A program made the position numbers and the translations under genes. Of a DNA stretch of 64,000 nt, positions 55,199 through 63,923 are shown piece by piece. Position 1 is the stretch's first letter. The number at the start of each line of letters is the position of its first letter. Origin of the DNA: Ardenticatenaceae bacterium (GTDB taxonomy: Bacteria; Chloroflexota; Anaerolineae; Promineifilales; Promineifilaceae); contig JACKCC010000022.1 in the NCBI GenBank assembly GCA_020634245.1, forward strand, positions 1 through 64,000. Reading direction: 5' to 3'. The notes beneath the pieces were generated by a model that had not been told where the DNA came from, made no database searches, and saw nothing but the letters and a program-made list of their open reading frames with translations.

Positions 55199-55236
55199 AA
55201 AACGGCCGTTCATAGTATGAACGGCCGTTTTTTTTG
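55199..55236 (+). terminator. Terminator of mscL built from two ACGGCCGT palindromes
   Basis: AAAACGGCCGTTCATA pairs with its complement around a single central G, followed by T8. Each arm is itself the over-represented palindrome. Confidence 0.9.
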
Positions 55237-55317
55237 TAACCAGGTCTAATTTTAGGGTTTCCTTAATTTTCATCGTTATTTAAGATTGTTACTGTATACC
55301 GATATTTTGAATTTCGC

Positions 55318-55995
55318 ATGGCAGTGCGTAAAGATGCGCTTAATCGAAGCAAAAAGGATTTTCAACTTATGCCTAAATTGTTATATGTTGCTAAAGAAGA
55401 GCTGTTTGGATTTCATTTTAGCTTTCTTTTAGCTGATTTATTATTAAAGTTTATTCCGGCGTTTGTAGGTGGGCGTCTTCGAGTTTTTATTTTACGGTTG
55501 GCCGGTTTGCGTATTGGCAAGAGAAGTATCATTATGGGCAAGCCTCGTTTTATTGGTGGGCCTGATTTTGTTAAAAACTTTGTCATTGGATCATCGGCTT
55601 TTATCAATGTGGATTGTTTTTTTGATCTGGCTGCGCCGATTAATATTGGTGAAAATGTGTCTATTGGACCGCAGGCGATGTTGATTACCGGCGCGCATCA
55701 TATTGGTGATGAGTGTAATCGGTGTGGCGATTTGGAACCACAGACGATTACGATTGGCGATGGGGTCTGGCTGGGTGCGCGGTGTATTATTCTGCCGGGG
55801 GTATCAATTGGCCGCGGATCGGTGGTAGCGGCCGGTGCGGTTGTGACAAAAGATGTGCCGATTAATACGTTGGTGGCTGGCGTGCCCGCCAGAATCATTA
55901 AGGAATTGCCAACGACTTTTAACCGGGCATCGGTTCCGGCCAATGGCTACCATCACACATGGGCTGAAGATTTGGCCAGGGATTCGCAGGCTTAA
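55318..55995 (+). CDS. Hexapeptide-repeat acyltransferase
   Basis: 225 residues; an internal ATG at 55369 is an alternative start. The C-terminal half is a left-handed beta helix with hexapeptide repeats (INIGENVSIGPQ, ITIGDGVWLGARCIILPGVSIG, GSVVAAGAVVTKDVP) and the acceptor loop His in TGAHHIGDE. The N-terminus has hydrophobic stretches. Relatives O-acetylate sugars or polysaccharides (WcaF/maltose-acetyltransferase type). No polysaccharide genes are adjacent, so the substrate is unknown. Confidence 0.88.
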   Translation: MAVRKDALNRSKKDFQLMPKLLYVAKEELFGFHFSFLLADLLLKFIPAFVGGRLRVFILRLAGLRIGKRSIIMGKPRFIGGPDFVKNFVIGSSAFINVDCFFDLAAPINIGENVSIGPQAMLITGAHHIGDECNRCGDLEPQTITIGDGVWLGARCIILPGVSIGRGSVVAAGAVVTKDVPINTLVAGVPARIIKELPTTFNRASVPANGYHHTWAEDLARDSQA

Positions 55996-56031
55996 TTAGA
56001 ATGGGTCGGTGTTGGGGAACGGCCGTTCTTT

Positions 56032-56796
56032 CTAACTGCTTCTGGTACGATCCTCATCATTAATGGCGTTGGCGATGAGTGCTTCCAGTTTGCCAAAATG
56101 GGAGCCGCGCCAATAAATTTGACCGCAGTCGCGACAAATCTGAAATTCGTTAAAGTACAATTTGGTTTTGGGTTCCAGACGGTGCAGAATGGCTTCTTTG
56201 GTGACGGGGTGGAGACGGCCGTTGCAGCGCAAACAGCGTGTCCAGGGGTTGATTTGATCGTGGAGTTGGTAGCGATGGAGTACGGCCGTTAACTGTGCCT
56301 TTGAATCTTTCGTGCGCAAACAATAACCATACGTCACCAGACTGCGCTTTAGCAGCCCCCGATCCCGCGTCAGCAAAATGCGATTCTCATCATAAGCGAT
56401 TTGGGCCAGTTCCGGGTCGTCGGCTTTGTCGTTGAAGTAGAGCGTGTCAAAGCCCAGCAGCCGCATATAGCGGGCCAGCCGTCCCAGGTGATTGTCCAAA
56501 ATGAAGCGATGGGGCGTCGGCAGCGACGGCCGTAACTGCGTCACCGGCGACACGTCAATTGTAGCAAAGGCTGGATAAACACTGATCCGGTCGCCATCCT
56601 GTACCAGGTAATCAAAGCCTACCGATTCGCCGTTGGCCAGGATGAGTTCGACTTCGGTGTGGGGGATGCCGGCCGCCTCAATCATGTGTTTGACGGAAAC
56701 GGGGCCATCAAAGGGGTAAACGACCGTACGCTGCCGCTTCTCCGGCGGCACAAAATCATTCAACTCGGCGTAAAACCGAAAATAAGTAGTATTCAT
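56032..56796 (-). CDS. Ubiquitin-like plus Mut7-C RNase-domain protein
   Basis: 254 residues from the ATG at 56796. The N-terminal ~80 residues form a beta-grasp (ThiS/MoaD-like) domain (YFRFYAELNDFVPPEKRQ). The Mut7-C domain follows: RFILDNHLGRLARYMRLLGFDT, ILLTRDRGLLKR (PIN-like acidic residues), and a zinc ribbon CLRCNGRL...CRDCGQIYWRGSH. It is predicted to be an RNase, possibly tRNA- or mRNA-directed. No partner gene is evident. Confidence 0.9.
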   Translation of the reverse strand: MNTTYFRFYAELNDFVPPEKRQRTVVYPFDGPVSVKHMIEAAGIPHTEVELILANGESVGFDYLVQDGDRISVYPAFATIDVSPVTQLRPSLPTPHRFILDNHLGRLARYMRLLGFDTLYFNDKADDPELAQIAYDENRILLTRDRGLLKRSLVTYGYCLRTKDSKAQLTAVLHRYQLHDQINPWTRCLRCNGRLHPVTKEAILHRLEPKTKLYFNEFQICRDCGQIYWRGSHFGKLEALIANAINDEDRTRSS

Positions 56797-56803
56797 AATT
56801 GCC

Positions 56804-56836
56804 AGACATCCAATTTCTCCAAGAAATCGGATGTCT
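56804..56836. repeat. 33-bp palindromic hairpin element, copy 2
   Basis: 15-bp arms (AGACATCCAATTTCT and AGAAATCGGATGTCT, one mismatch) with a 3-nt loop: same size, loop and core as 25671-25703. Confidence 0.7.
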
Positions 56837-56891
56837 AGCGCCTCGTTCAGCGGCGCTGATCTGGTCAACCAATTCCTTTGCTGTCTACTTT

Positions 56892-58292
56892 TTATTCTTC
56901 ATACCAATGCCAGCAACATGAGTGTAAACCTAAAACAGAATCTAGCTCTATTGGTACATCTCCATTCAAATTATCCAAAAACACATAATCCAGCCTCTCA
57001 TCATCAATATATTTTGTTTCATTCCAAAGGACATTTTGTCCATCTGGGGTCCAAGAAAGAGGCCATCTTATATGTTGGGCTAATTCAGTTACTTCCCCAG
57101 TTTCCAAATTAAGGTCAAATAACGAAGAATAATCAGTAACTCGGACATGATTACCAAAAGACCAAAGCCCTACTACATAGCCCATCATCTCAGCCGTAAT
57201 GGTTTTTTGGATGAATATCCTGTTTTCCATGTCTATCTGCCAAATATTCAAGTTTCCAAATGCTTGGTAATGCAGGAGTGTCGTTTCATCAAGCCAAATA
57301 GCGTTGTCGCTTACCGGTCCAATGCCCGATTCTGGCACTATAAAGAGGCGATTGGTGACACGTTCTATGACACGAAATTCCCCATATTCGTCATAGTATT
57401 CCACAACAAGCAAATATCGACCGTCCGGAGACCACTGATAAGGGATGAACGTTGTAAAAACAGTCAAAGGCTCTTTATCTGAATCGGCTGGGTTAAGAGA
57501 GTAAAAAGGAAATGTGTTTGTGCTGGGAGCAATGGCTACGACAGGTGTGATCGGATCAGAACTTAGATCTGCTACCCAGATTCCAGATTTATCACTCCAG
57601 CTTAGTTCGTTCTCCGTTGCCCACATCATTTGATCGTAAGGCCAGTTCCAACCCTGTCCTGGAGTAACCGTCAAAACAGGTTCACTGACCGCTAATTGTT
57701 GATTGTCAATCATCATTTCGTGAACCGTTAGCGTAGCCGAATTACGTGATTCTCCAGTAACATAAGCTAACCAACGGCCGTTGGGAGAGATTGAGATAGC
57801 TTCATCAAAGGGAGCGGCGTTTAGTGAGGAGGATGATTTGAATAGTTGAACTTCGGATTGGGTAGGAACATGAAAAACAACCAAAGCATACTCTTGTTCA
57901 GGTATGACTTCCCGAACAAATACAGCTATGGCTCCTGAATAAACAATGTAACGCGGAACATTTTCCGTTAAGGTTTTTACTTCGCCGGTTCTTGGGATCC
58001 ATTGTTGCAAATTGTTGTCACGCACAAAAAGAAGTGAGGCCGTTGGCAGCATTGGTTCTGGCGTGGGCGATGGTGTAGGCAACGGTGTGGTCGTCGGTTC
58101 AAGAGTAGGGGGAGCGGGGGTGGTTGTAGTTGTGGGTGTTGGTGGGGGTGGTACGGCCGTTTCCTGTGCTTGAACCATCTTTGTTAGAGTGGGATGTATA
58201 GTTTCGGGGGTAGTTTCAATTGTTTCAATGTCAAGCTGGCAGGCCACCAGAGAAAGTAGGCAAATTACGAACAATCCGGCTTTGGCAATCAT
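56892..58292 (-). CDS. Lipoprotein with WD40/PD40-like beta-propeller
   Basis: 466 residues. Signal peptide and lipobox (FVICLLSLVACQL), a Thr/Pro-rich linker (about 35-80), then propeller-like repeats with SPNGRWLAYVTG and WSPDGRYLLVVEY, the PD40/TolB blade signature. It is a surface-anchored protein of unknown function, in the same style as the lipoprotein at 35.5 kb. DNA here is more AT-rich than its neighbours. The upstream 137 bp contain no other gene. Confidence 0.85.
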   Translation of the reverse strand: MIAKAGLFVICLLSLVACQLDIETIETTPETIHPTLTKMVQAQETAVPPPPTPTTTTTPAPPTLEPTTTPLPTPSPTPEPMLPTASLLFVRDNNLQQWIPRTGEVKTLTENVPRYIVYSGAIAVFVREVIPEQEYALVVFHVPTQSEVQLFKSSSSLNAAPFDEAISISPNGRWLAYVTGESRNSATLTVHEMMIDNQQLAVSEPVLTVTPGQGWNWPYDQMMWATENELSWSDKSGIWVADLSSDPITPVVAIAPSTNTFPFYSLNPADSDKEPLTVFTTFIPYQWSPDGRYLLVVEYYDEYGEFRVIERVTNRLFIVPESGIGPVSDNAIWLDETTLLHYQAFGNLNIWQIDMENRIFIQKTITAEMMGYVVGLWSFGNHVRVTDYSSLFDLNLETGEVTELAQHIRWPLSWTPDGQNVLWNETKYIDDERLDYVFLDNLNGDVPIELDSVLGLHSCCWHWYEE

Positions 58293-58429
58293 ATAATTAC
58301 CTTTCGATTAGATTCTTTGGCTGAAACGAAATTGACAACTTTTAAGCTTCAACTTGATTTTAAACGAAAGCCAAAAAACAACCATGCCAAAAAAACGCCA
58401 AAAAACTGATTGAACAGTGCCTGCTCTAG

Positions 58430-60556
58430 CTACTTCTTTCCCGGCCAGCCAAGACTGATGCGGTTGCGGTCGGCGTCTACTTTCAGGATTTCGACTTTGA
58501 GGATGTCGCCGACGTTGAATTGGTGGCCGCGGGGAATCTGGCTGCGGTGCAGCAGGCCGTCCTGCTTGACACCGATGTCGATGAAGGCGCCAAAATCGAC
58601 GACGTTGCGCACCGTGCCGTTGAGCTGCATTCCCGGCAGGAGATCGGCTATCGACAAAACGTCGCTGCGCAGGATGGGAGCGGGTAAATCTTCGCGGGGG
58701 TCGCGGCCGGGGCGGACAAGCTGCTCGAAGATGTCGGCCAGGGTGGGGACGCCGGTTCCCAGTTCGGCGGCCAGTTGGGGGGATGGCTGGAGTCTGGCCA
58801 GGACTGTCTCCCGTTTTTCTAATGGTGTTTCGGGAGTCAGACCGGCGCGTTGGAGCACGGCCGTTGCCACCCCATAACTTTCCGGATGAATCGCACTGGC
58901 ATCGAGCGGTTCCTCGCCGTCGCGGATGCGCAGGAAGCCGGCCGACTGCTCGAACGCTTTGCTGCCCAGCCCATTAACGTCAAGAAGGGCGCGGCGGTGG
59001 GGGAAACGGCCGTTCTCATCCCGATACTTCACAATCCTTTCCGCCAGCTTGGGGCCAATGCCGGCCACGTGAGCCAGCAGCGCCGGGGAAGCCGTGTTCA
59101 CGTCTACGCCCACCTGGTTGACCACCGATTCCACGACGCCGTCCAGCGATTGGGCCAGTTCCTTCTGGTTCACGTCGTGCTGGTACAGTCCGATGCCGAT
59201 AGCTTTGGGATCGATTTTGACCAGTTCAGCCAGCGGATCCTGGACGCGGCGGCCAATGGAGACCGCACCGCGCAGAGTCACGTCCAGGTCGGGCATTTCG
59301 GCGCGGGCCAGCAGGCTGGCGCTGTAGACGCTGGCCCCGGCCTCGTTGACGATGAGGTAACTGACGCTGTCCAGCTTGCGCGTGAGTTCGGCGGCCAACT
59401 GCTCCGTCTCGCGGGAGGCGGTGCCGTTGCCGATGGCGATGAGGCTGACGTGGTGCCGATTGACCAGCGTGGCCAATGTTTTCAGCGATTCGTCCCACTG
59501 CTTTTGCGGTTGGTGGGGGTAGATGGCGCCCGTGTCCAATACCTTGCCCGTCGGGTCCATGACGGCCACTTTGCAGCCGGTGCGGTAGCCGGGGTCGAGG
59601 GCCAGGACGGTGTGGCCGGCCAGTGGCGGTTGGCTGAGCAGGCCACGCAAATTGTGGGCAAAAACCTGGATGGCGTGAGCCTCGGCCTGCTCGGTGAGGT
59701 GGCGGCGCACGTCGCGTTCGATGGTCGGCAGGAGCAGGCGCTGGGCGGCGTCTTCGATGGCTATCTGCATCTGTTCGGCCAGCGGCGAGCGCAAATTGGG
59801 GCGGAAAACGGTGCGCAGCGGGATCAACCAGTCGCGTTCGGCGATGTCCACTTTGACGCGCAGGATTTTTTCGGTTTCACCGCGATTGATGGCCAGGGTT
59901 TGGTGCGGCCGTATCCGATCGATGCGCTGGTTAAATTCGTAATAAAGCTGGTAGACCTGGCGTTCATCTTCGGCTTTGGCGATTTTTTCGCTGATGAGAT
60001 TGCTCCATTGCAGCGCTTTCTCGCGTACCCGCTGGCGCACGTTGGCGTGGTCGCTGATGGTTTCGGCGACGATGTCGCGCGCCCCGGCCAGCGCTTCTTC
60101 AATGGTCGGCACTTCTTCAGTCACGAACGGTTTAGCCAGGATTGCGGCCGTTTTGTTAGTGAGCGGTTGGGCCAGGATGATGTCGGCCAGCGGCTGTAAG
60201 CCTTTGTCGCGGGCGGCGCTGGCGCGGGTGGCCCGTTTCTTTTTGTAGGGCTGGTATAAATCTTCCAGCGCCGTCAGGGTCTCGGCGGCCAAAAGCTGTT
60301 TGTGCAGTTCCGGCGTCATTTTGCCCTGCTCTTCGATGGCGGCGACGATGGTCTGGCGGCGGTCGTCGAGGGCGCGCAGCTTGTCCAGCATGGTCCCGAT
60401 TTGCCGCAGCTGCTCTTCATCCAGGCTGCCGGTCATTTCTTTGCGATACCGGGCGATGAAGGGGATGGTGTTGCCGGAGTCGAGGAGGTCGGTAACGGCC
60501 GTTACCTGTCCCACTTTCAATTTCAATTCGTTAGCGATTTTTTCGTTGTGGTTCAT
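58430..60556 (-). CDS. tex: Tex/YhgF-family RNA-binding protein
   Basis: 708 residues from the ATG at 60556, a normal Tex length. N-terminal helical region with IPFIARYRKEMTGSLDEEQLR, YqgF-like domain (VLALDPGYRTGCKVAVMDP), helix-hairpin-helix repeats (NTASPALLAHVAGIGPKLAERIV) and a C-terminal S1 domain (GTVRNVVDFGAFIDIGVKQDGLL). It binds RNA and acts in transcription or translation control. Two long inverted repeats separate it from murE. Confidence 0.95.
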   Translation of the reverse strand: MNHNEKIANELKLKVGQVTAVTDLLDSGNTIPFIARYRKEMTGSLDEEQLRQIGTMLDKLRALDDRRQTIVAAIEEQGKMTPELHKQLLAAETLTALEDLYQPYKKKRATRASAARDKGLQPLADIILAQPLTNKTAAILAKPFVTEEVPTIEEALAGARDIVAETISDHANVRQRVREKALQWSNLISEKIAKAEDERQVYQLYYEFNQRIDRIRPHQTLAINRGETEKILRVKVDIAERDWLIPLRTVFRPNLRSPLAEQMQIAIEDAAQRLLLPTIERDVRRHLTEQAEAHAIQVFAHNLRGLLSQPPLAGHTVLALDPGYRTGCKVAVMDPTGKVLDTGAIYPHQPQKQWDESLKTLATLVNRHHVSLIAIGNGTASRETEQLAAELTRKLDSVSYLIVNEAGASVYSASLLARAEMPDLDVTLRGAVSIGRRVQDPLAELVKIDPKAIGIGLYQHDVNQKELAQSLDGVVESVVNQVGVDVNTASPALLAHVAGIGPKLAERIVKYRDENGRFPHRRALLDVNGLGSKAFEQSAGFLRIRDGEEPLDASAIHPESYGVATAVLQRAGLTPETPLEKRETVLARLQPSPQLAAELGTGVPTLADIFEQLVRPGRDPREDLPAPILRSDVLSIADLLPGMQLNGTVRNVVDFGAFIDIGVKQDGLLHRSQIPRGHQFNVGDILKVEILKVDADRNRISLGWPGKK

Positions 60557-60568
60557 GATTTTCTGTGT

Positions 60569-60634
60569 AGGGGTGGGACGGTGCGGAAAAGCCTTGAAAA
60601 AACGAATGGCTTTGTCACCGCACCGTCTCACCCC
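60569..60634. repeat. GGGGTGRGACGGTGCGG inverted repeat upstream of tex
   Basis: 17-bp arms with one mismatch, the left within 60570-60587 and the right at 60618-60634. Confidence 0.6.
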
Positions 60635-60647
60635 GCTCGGTGGGCGA

Positions 60648-60698
60648 GACGACCGGGAGATAAGACCGTTTGTTATGGCTAAAATTAACCCGGTCGTC
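60648..60698. repeat. Long-loop hairpin after murE
   Basis: 10-bp perfect arms GACGACCGGG (60648-60657) and CCCGGTCGTC (60689-60698) with a 31-nt loop, 6 bp downstream of the murE stop; possibly part of its termination. Confidence 0.5.
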
Positions 60699-60704
60699 CC
60701 GCCT

Positions 60705-62483
60705 CTACGTCATGTCGAACGTCGGCAAACCCAAATTGGGCATGGGTTGGCCTTGTAAAAAAGCATCCAGGGCGGCGCGGGTGGCTTCGCGGTCGTCCCA
60801 AGGATACTCGATTGTACCAAAACACATGGATTGCTCATGCCCTTTGCCGCAAATGAGGACTAAATCCTGGGGCCGGGCCAGCGTCAGGGCGAAATAGATG
60901 GCTTTACCCCGGTCGGGAATGCGCCAAAACGTTTCGCCTTCGACGCCGCCCTGGGAGCGGCAGCCGTCGGCCATCATGGCCAGGATGTCGTCGAGGGATT
61001 CGGTGCGCGGGTCTTCGGCGGTGAGAATGACCAAATCAGCATCGCGGGCGGCGATTTCGGCCATGAGGCGGCGCTTTTCGACGTCGCGTTTGCCGGCGGA
61101 GCCGAAGGCGGTGATGAGCTTTGGTTGCTGGTTGTTGGTTGCTGGTTGTTGGTTAGTTAGTTGGTTTTTCGTTGAATGTTGACTGTTGGCTGTTGATTGT
61201 TGGTTGAGCATGGTGCGGGCGGCGGCGAGGGCTTTGGCCAGGGCGTTGGGGGTGTGGGCGAAGTCGACGATGACGGGGAAGGGTTGGCCGCGATGGATGC
61301 GCTGCATACGGCCGTCAATCGCTGCTACTGCTTCCAACCCTTGTTTGATAGCATCTGGAGTAGCTCCTACAAGGCTCGCCATTGCGGCGGCTGCCAACAT
61401 ATTGTAGATATTAAATTCGCCGACGAGAGATGACGATACGGAGACGTGGTAATGACTGGATTCAATCAATGAAGGTGGGCGGAGAGGACGAATGAATGAA
61501 AGGTTGATTGGATCATCCCAGAGAACGCTTTTATAAGTGATGTTAAGCTCAAATCGTGTCTGATCGGCAGCGTAGATAATACTGCTAGCGGTAAAGTCAG
61601 CAGGTTGGTGAATAGCGTAAGTAATTTGACGTGGTGCAGGAATGTTTTGTAATCGATCATAACTAGAATCGTCAAGATTTAGAACTGCTGTTTTCGTAGT
61701 ATGCCGCTTGGACTTATTATTGGTTGTGTATCGTAAGTCGTCCATAGTCAATTTCTCGAAGAGGCTGGCTTTGGCGGCGAAGTAGGCTTCCCAACTGCCG
61801 TGGTAGTCCAGGTGTTCATGGGTGATGTTGGTGATGGCGGCGATGTCGAAGTGGACGGCCGTTACCCGATACTGGGCCAATGCGTGCGAAGTCGTTTCCA
61901 AAATGACGTGTGTCATGCCAGCATTGACCATGCGGCGCAGGTAGTGTTGAACGACCGGCGCTTCTGGCGTGGTGACGTGCAGCGCCAGCGGCTCCGCCTC
62001 GCCGCCGATGACCGCCTTGATCGTGCTGAGCAGACCCACTTTTAGACCGGCAGTTCGCAGAATTTCGTACAAAATGTTGGCTGTGCTGCTCTTGCCATCC
62101 GTCCCGGTGATGCCGATGACGACCAGGTCACGGCTGGGGAAGCCTTCCCAGGCGGCGGCCAGCCAGGCCAGCGATTCGGCTGTGTCGGCCACTTGCAGGT
62201 AAACAACGCCGTCGGGAATCGTCAGTCCCAATTCGGCGGGGCTGCGCTGGGCCAAAATCAAGGATGCGCCCAGTTCGATGGCTTTGCCGATGTAGGGATG
62301 GCCATCGCTGCCAGTGCGCACGCGGGCGACGAAGCCAGCCCCTGGTTTGATTTCACTGGTTTTTTCGGTGAGGTGGGTGAGTTGGACGTCGGGACCGGTG
62401 TAGGTGGGGGGCTGTAGATGGCGGGTGTTGTGTACGGCCGTGCCCCAATCGGTCAATAATTGTTTCAAATAACGGGTGTGCAT
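60705..62483 (-). CDS. murE: UDP-N-acetylmuramyl tripeptide synthase, with repeat-derived insertion
   Basis: 592 residues, about 90 more than usual. Mur ligase motifs: ATP loop GITGTDGKSSTANI, HVTTPEAPVVQHYLRRM, ETTSHALAQYRV, NITHEHLDYHGSWEAYFAAK, VIVDFAHTPNALAKAL and the C-terminal ligase domain. It adds the third peptide residue in peptidoglycan synthesis. A Gln/Asn/Thr-rich stretch (NQQSTANSQHSTKNQLTNQQ onward) interrupts it after RTML; the DNA is a copy of the window's GGTTGCTGGTTG repeat. The upstream -10-like TAAAAT is only 7 nt before the ATG, so the message may be leaderless. Confidence 0.92.
   Translation of the reverse strand: MHTRYLKQLLTDWGTAVHNTRHLQPPTYTGPDVQLTHLTEKTSEIKPGAGFVARVRTGSDGHPYIGKAIELGASLILAQRSPAELGLTIPDGVVYLQVADTAESLAWLAAAWEGFPSRDLVVIGITGTDGKSSTANILYEILRTAGLKVGLLSTIKAVIGGEAEPLALHVTTPEAPVVQHYLRRMVNAGMTHVILETTSHALAQYRVTAVHFDIAAITNITHEHLDYHGSWEAYFAAKASLFEKLTMDDLRYTTNNKSKRHTTKTAVLNLDDSSYDRLQNIPAPRQITYAIHQPADFTASSIIYAADQTRFELNITYKSVLWDDPINLSFIRPLRPPSLIESSHYHVSVSSSLVGEFNIYNMLAAAAMASLVGATPDAIKQGLEAVAAIDGRMQRIHRGQPFPVIVDFAHTPNALAKALAAARTMLNQQSTANSQHSTKNQLTNQQPATNNQQPKLITAFGSAGKRDVEKRRLMAEIAARDADLVILTAEDPRTESLDDILAMMADGCRSQGGVEGETFWRIPDRGKAIYFALTLARPQDLVLICGKGHEQSMCFGTIEYPWDDREATRAALDAFLQGQPMPNLGLPTFDMT
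61121..61207 (-). repeat. In-frame GGTTGCTGGTTG repeat inside murE
   Basis: About 87 bp of GGTTGCTGGTTGTTGG and GTTGACTGTTGGCTGTTG words, read on the minus strand as a 29-residue Gln/Asn/Thr-rich loop. Confidence 0.7.
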
Positions 62484-62699
62484 GGAACAATTTTAGCGCA
62501 AAACGGGAAACGGGGAACGCGATATTTTAACCCCGGTTAACTTTTAATTGATCAGAAATTATTTTGGGGATTAACGGCCGTACACCTCTAAATTAACCCC
62601 TGCCATTGTTTTCGATGCTTTAATGATCCATAATAAACTGCATGAATTAACAGGCTTGCCTTAAAATAAAATCACCGGCTTGCCTGATAGGAGAGAAAC
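62484..62699. other. Intergenic region between divergent murE and FTR1 genes
   Basis: AT-rich, with small dyads TTAACcccgGTTAA near 62530 and GGGGATTAA...TTAACCCC (about 62566-62607) flanking an ACGGCCGT copy. No gene; promoters are not clear. Confidence 0.4.
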
Positions 62700-63533
62700 A
62701 TGATTGCCAGCTTTTTACTCGCTTTGCGTGAAGGATTGGAAGCGGCCCTGATTGTAGGGCTGACGATTGGGGTATTGACTAAAATGAACCGGCGGGAGCA
62801 GGTTCCGGCGGTGTGGGCGGGTGTGGGAGTGGCAACGGCCGTTTCGGTGGGTGCAGCTATCATTTTGCAACTGGTGGGGGCTGAATTGGAAGGGGCGGCC
62901 GAACAAATCTTTGAAGGCGTAACCATGTTCCTGGCCAGCGCCGTGTTGACCTGGATGATTTTCTGGATGGCGCGGCAGGGGCGGCGGGTGCAGGATGAAT
63001 TACAAACGGATGTCAAAACAGCGTTGGCGCGCGGCGGCCGCTGGGGGTTGTTTGCCATCGCTTTTTTCGCAGTTGTGCGCGAGGGCATTGAAACGGCGTT
63101 GTTCCTGACGGCGGCGGCGATGACCAGTTCGGCGCAGCAGGTTTTGATTGGCGGGCTGGCCGGATTGGCTGGGGCGGCGGTGTTGGGCTGGCTGTTGTTT
63201 GCAACGGCCGTACGCCTGAACGTGCGCCGTTTCTTCCAGGTCACCAGCGTTCTGCTTATCCTGTTTGCCGCCGGGCTGATGGCTCACGGTATCCATGAAT
63301 TCAATGAAGCGGGATTGATTCCCAGCATCATCGAACACGTTTGGGACATGAACCATATCTTGGATGAAAATTCGGCTGTGGGTGTGACGTTGAAAGCGCT
63401 GTTTGGCTACAATGGCAACCCGTCGCTGACCGAAATCCTTGGCTACGTTGCCTACTATGTTGCTATCTTCTTGGGTTTGCGTCAGGCTGAACGCCGCACA
63501 ACGGCCGTTGTCCGCGAACCGGCCGTTAGCTGA
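62700..63533 (+). CDS. FTR1-family iron permease
   Basis: 277 residues with about seven hydrophobic helices. The two FTR1 iron-binding motifs are present: LALREGLEAALIVG in helix 1 and VVREGIETALFL in the middle helix. Members import ferrous or ferric iron with a periplasmic partner (EfeO or a P19-like protein), but none is adjacent. Strong ribosome binding site AGGAGAGA. Confidence 0.92.
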   Translation: MIASFLLALREGLEAALIVGLTIGVLTKMNRREQVPAVWAGVGVATAVSVGAAIILQLVGAELEGAAEQIFEGVTMFLASAVLTWMIFWMARQGRRVQDELQTDVKTALARGGRWGLFAIAFFAVVREGIETALFLTAAAMTSSAQQVLIGGLAGLAGAAVLGWLLFATAVRLNVRRFFQVTSVLLILFAAGLMAHGIHEFNEAGLIPSIIEHVWDMNHILDENSAVGVTLKALFGYNGNPSLTEILGYVAYYVAIFLGLRQAERRTTAVVREPAVS

Positions 63534-63565
63534 AAATGAAAGCTCACTTGTGTTAATTACAGTGT

Positions 63566-63595
63566 TTGTCAAAGATCGCCGGCTTCTTGTATGAT
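63566..63595 (+). promoter_or_regulatory. Promoter of the Mop gene
   Basis: TTGTCA (63566-63571), an 18-nt spacer and TATGAT (63590-63595), 46 bp ahead of the ATG. Confidence 0.7.
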
Positions 63596-63641
63596 ATCGG
63601 TGATTTTTGTTAGCGATCAGAATTTATGAGGAGAAAGTCTT

Positions 63642-63851
63642 ATGAAGATCAGTGCTCGCAATACGTTTAAGGGAAAAGTCAAGCAGATCGTTCACGGTGC
63701 GGTTAACTCTGAGGTCGTTGTCGAACTCCCTGGCGGCCAGGAAATCGTGTCAATCATCACCAAACATTCAGCCGAATCGTTGGGGCTGGTCGTGGGTAAG
63801 GAAGTTTATACGGTGATCAAGGCATCCAATGTCATGATTGCCGATATGTAA
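63642..63851 (+). CDS. Molbindin (Mop/TOBE-domain molybdate-binding protein)
   Basis: 69 residues, one TOBE/Mop domain: MKISARNTFKGKVKQIVHGAVNSEVVVEL, then SIITKHSAESLGLVVGKEVYTVIKASNVMIA. Molbindins store molybdate or tungstate as hexamers. This fits an organism that needs both molybdenum (the hydroxylase at 43.6 kb) and tungsten (the AOR at 18.2 kb). GAGGAGA precedes the ATG. Confidence 0.95.
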   Translation: MKISARNTFKGKVKQIVHGAVNSEVVVELPGGQEIVSIITKHSAESLGLVVGKEVYTVIKASNVMIADM

Positions 63852-63884
63852 TAAACTGTTTCCGAAGCAGTTTGATCGCAATTT

Positions 63885-63917
63885 ACGTGCCGGTTACTTC
63901 CGAAGTGACTGGCACGT
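63885..63917. terminator. Hairpin between convergent genes
   Basis: 16-bp arms (ACGTGCCGGTTACTTC and GAAGTGACTGGCACGT, two G-T pairs) around one central base, 33 bp after the Mop stop. A smaller hairpin AAACTG...CAGTTT at 63853-63873 precedes it. Confidence 0.6.
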
Positions 63918-63923
63918 TGTTGT

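Noticed and set aside
58850..60199. Plus-strand frame of 449 residues opposite tex
   Set aside because: Antisense shadow: repetitive Gly/Gln/Asp composition, no family match, while the minus-strand Tex reading is complete and motif-rich.
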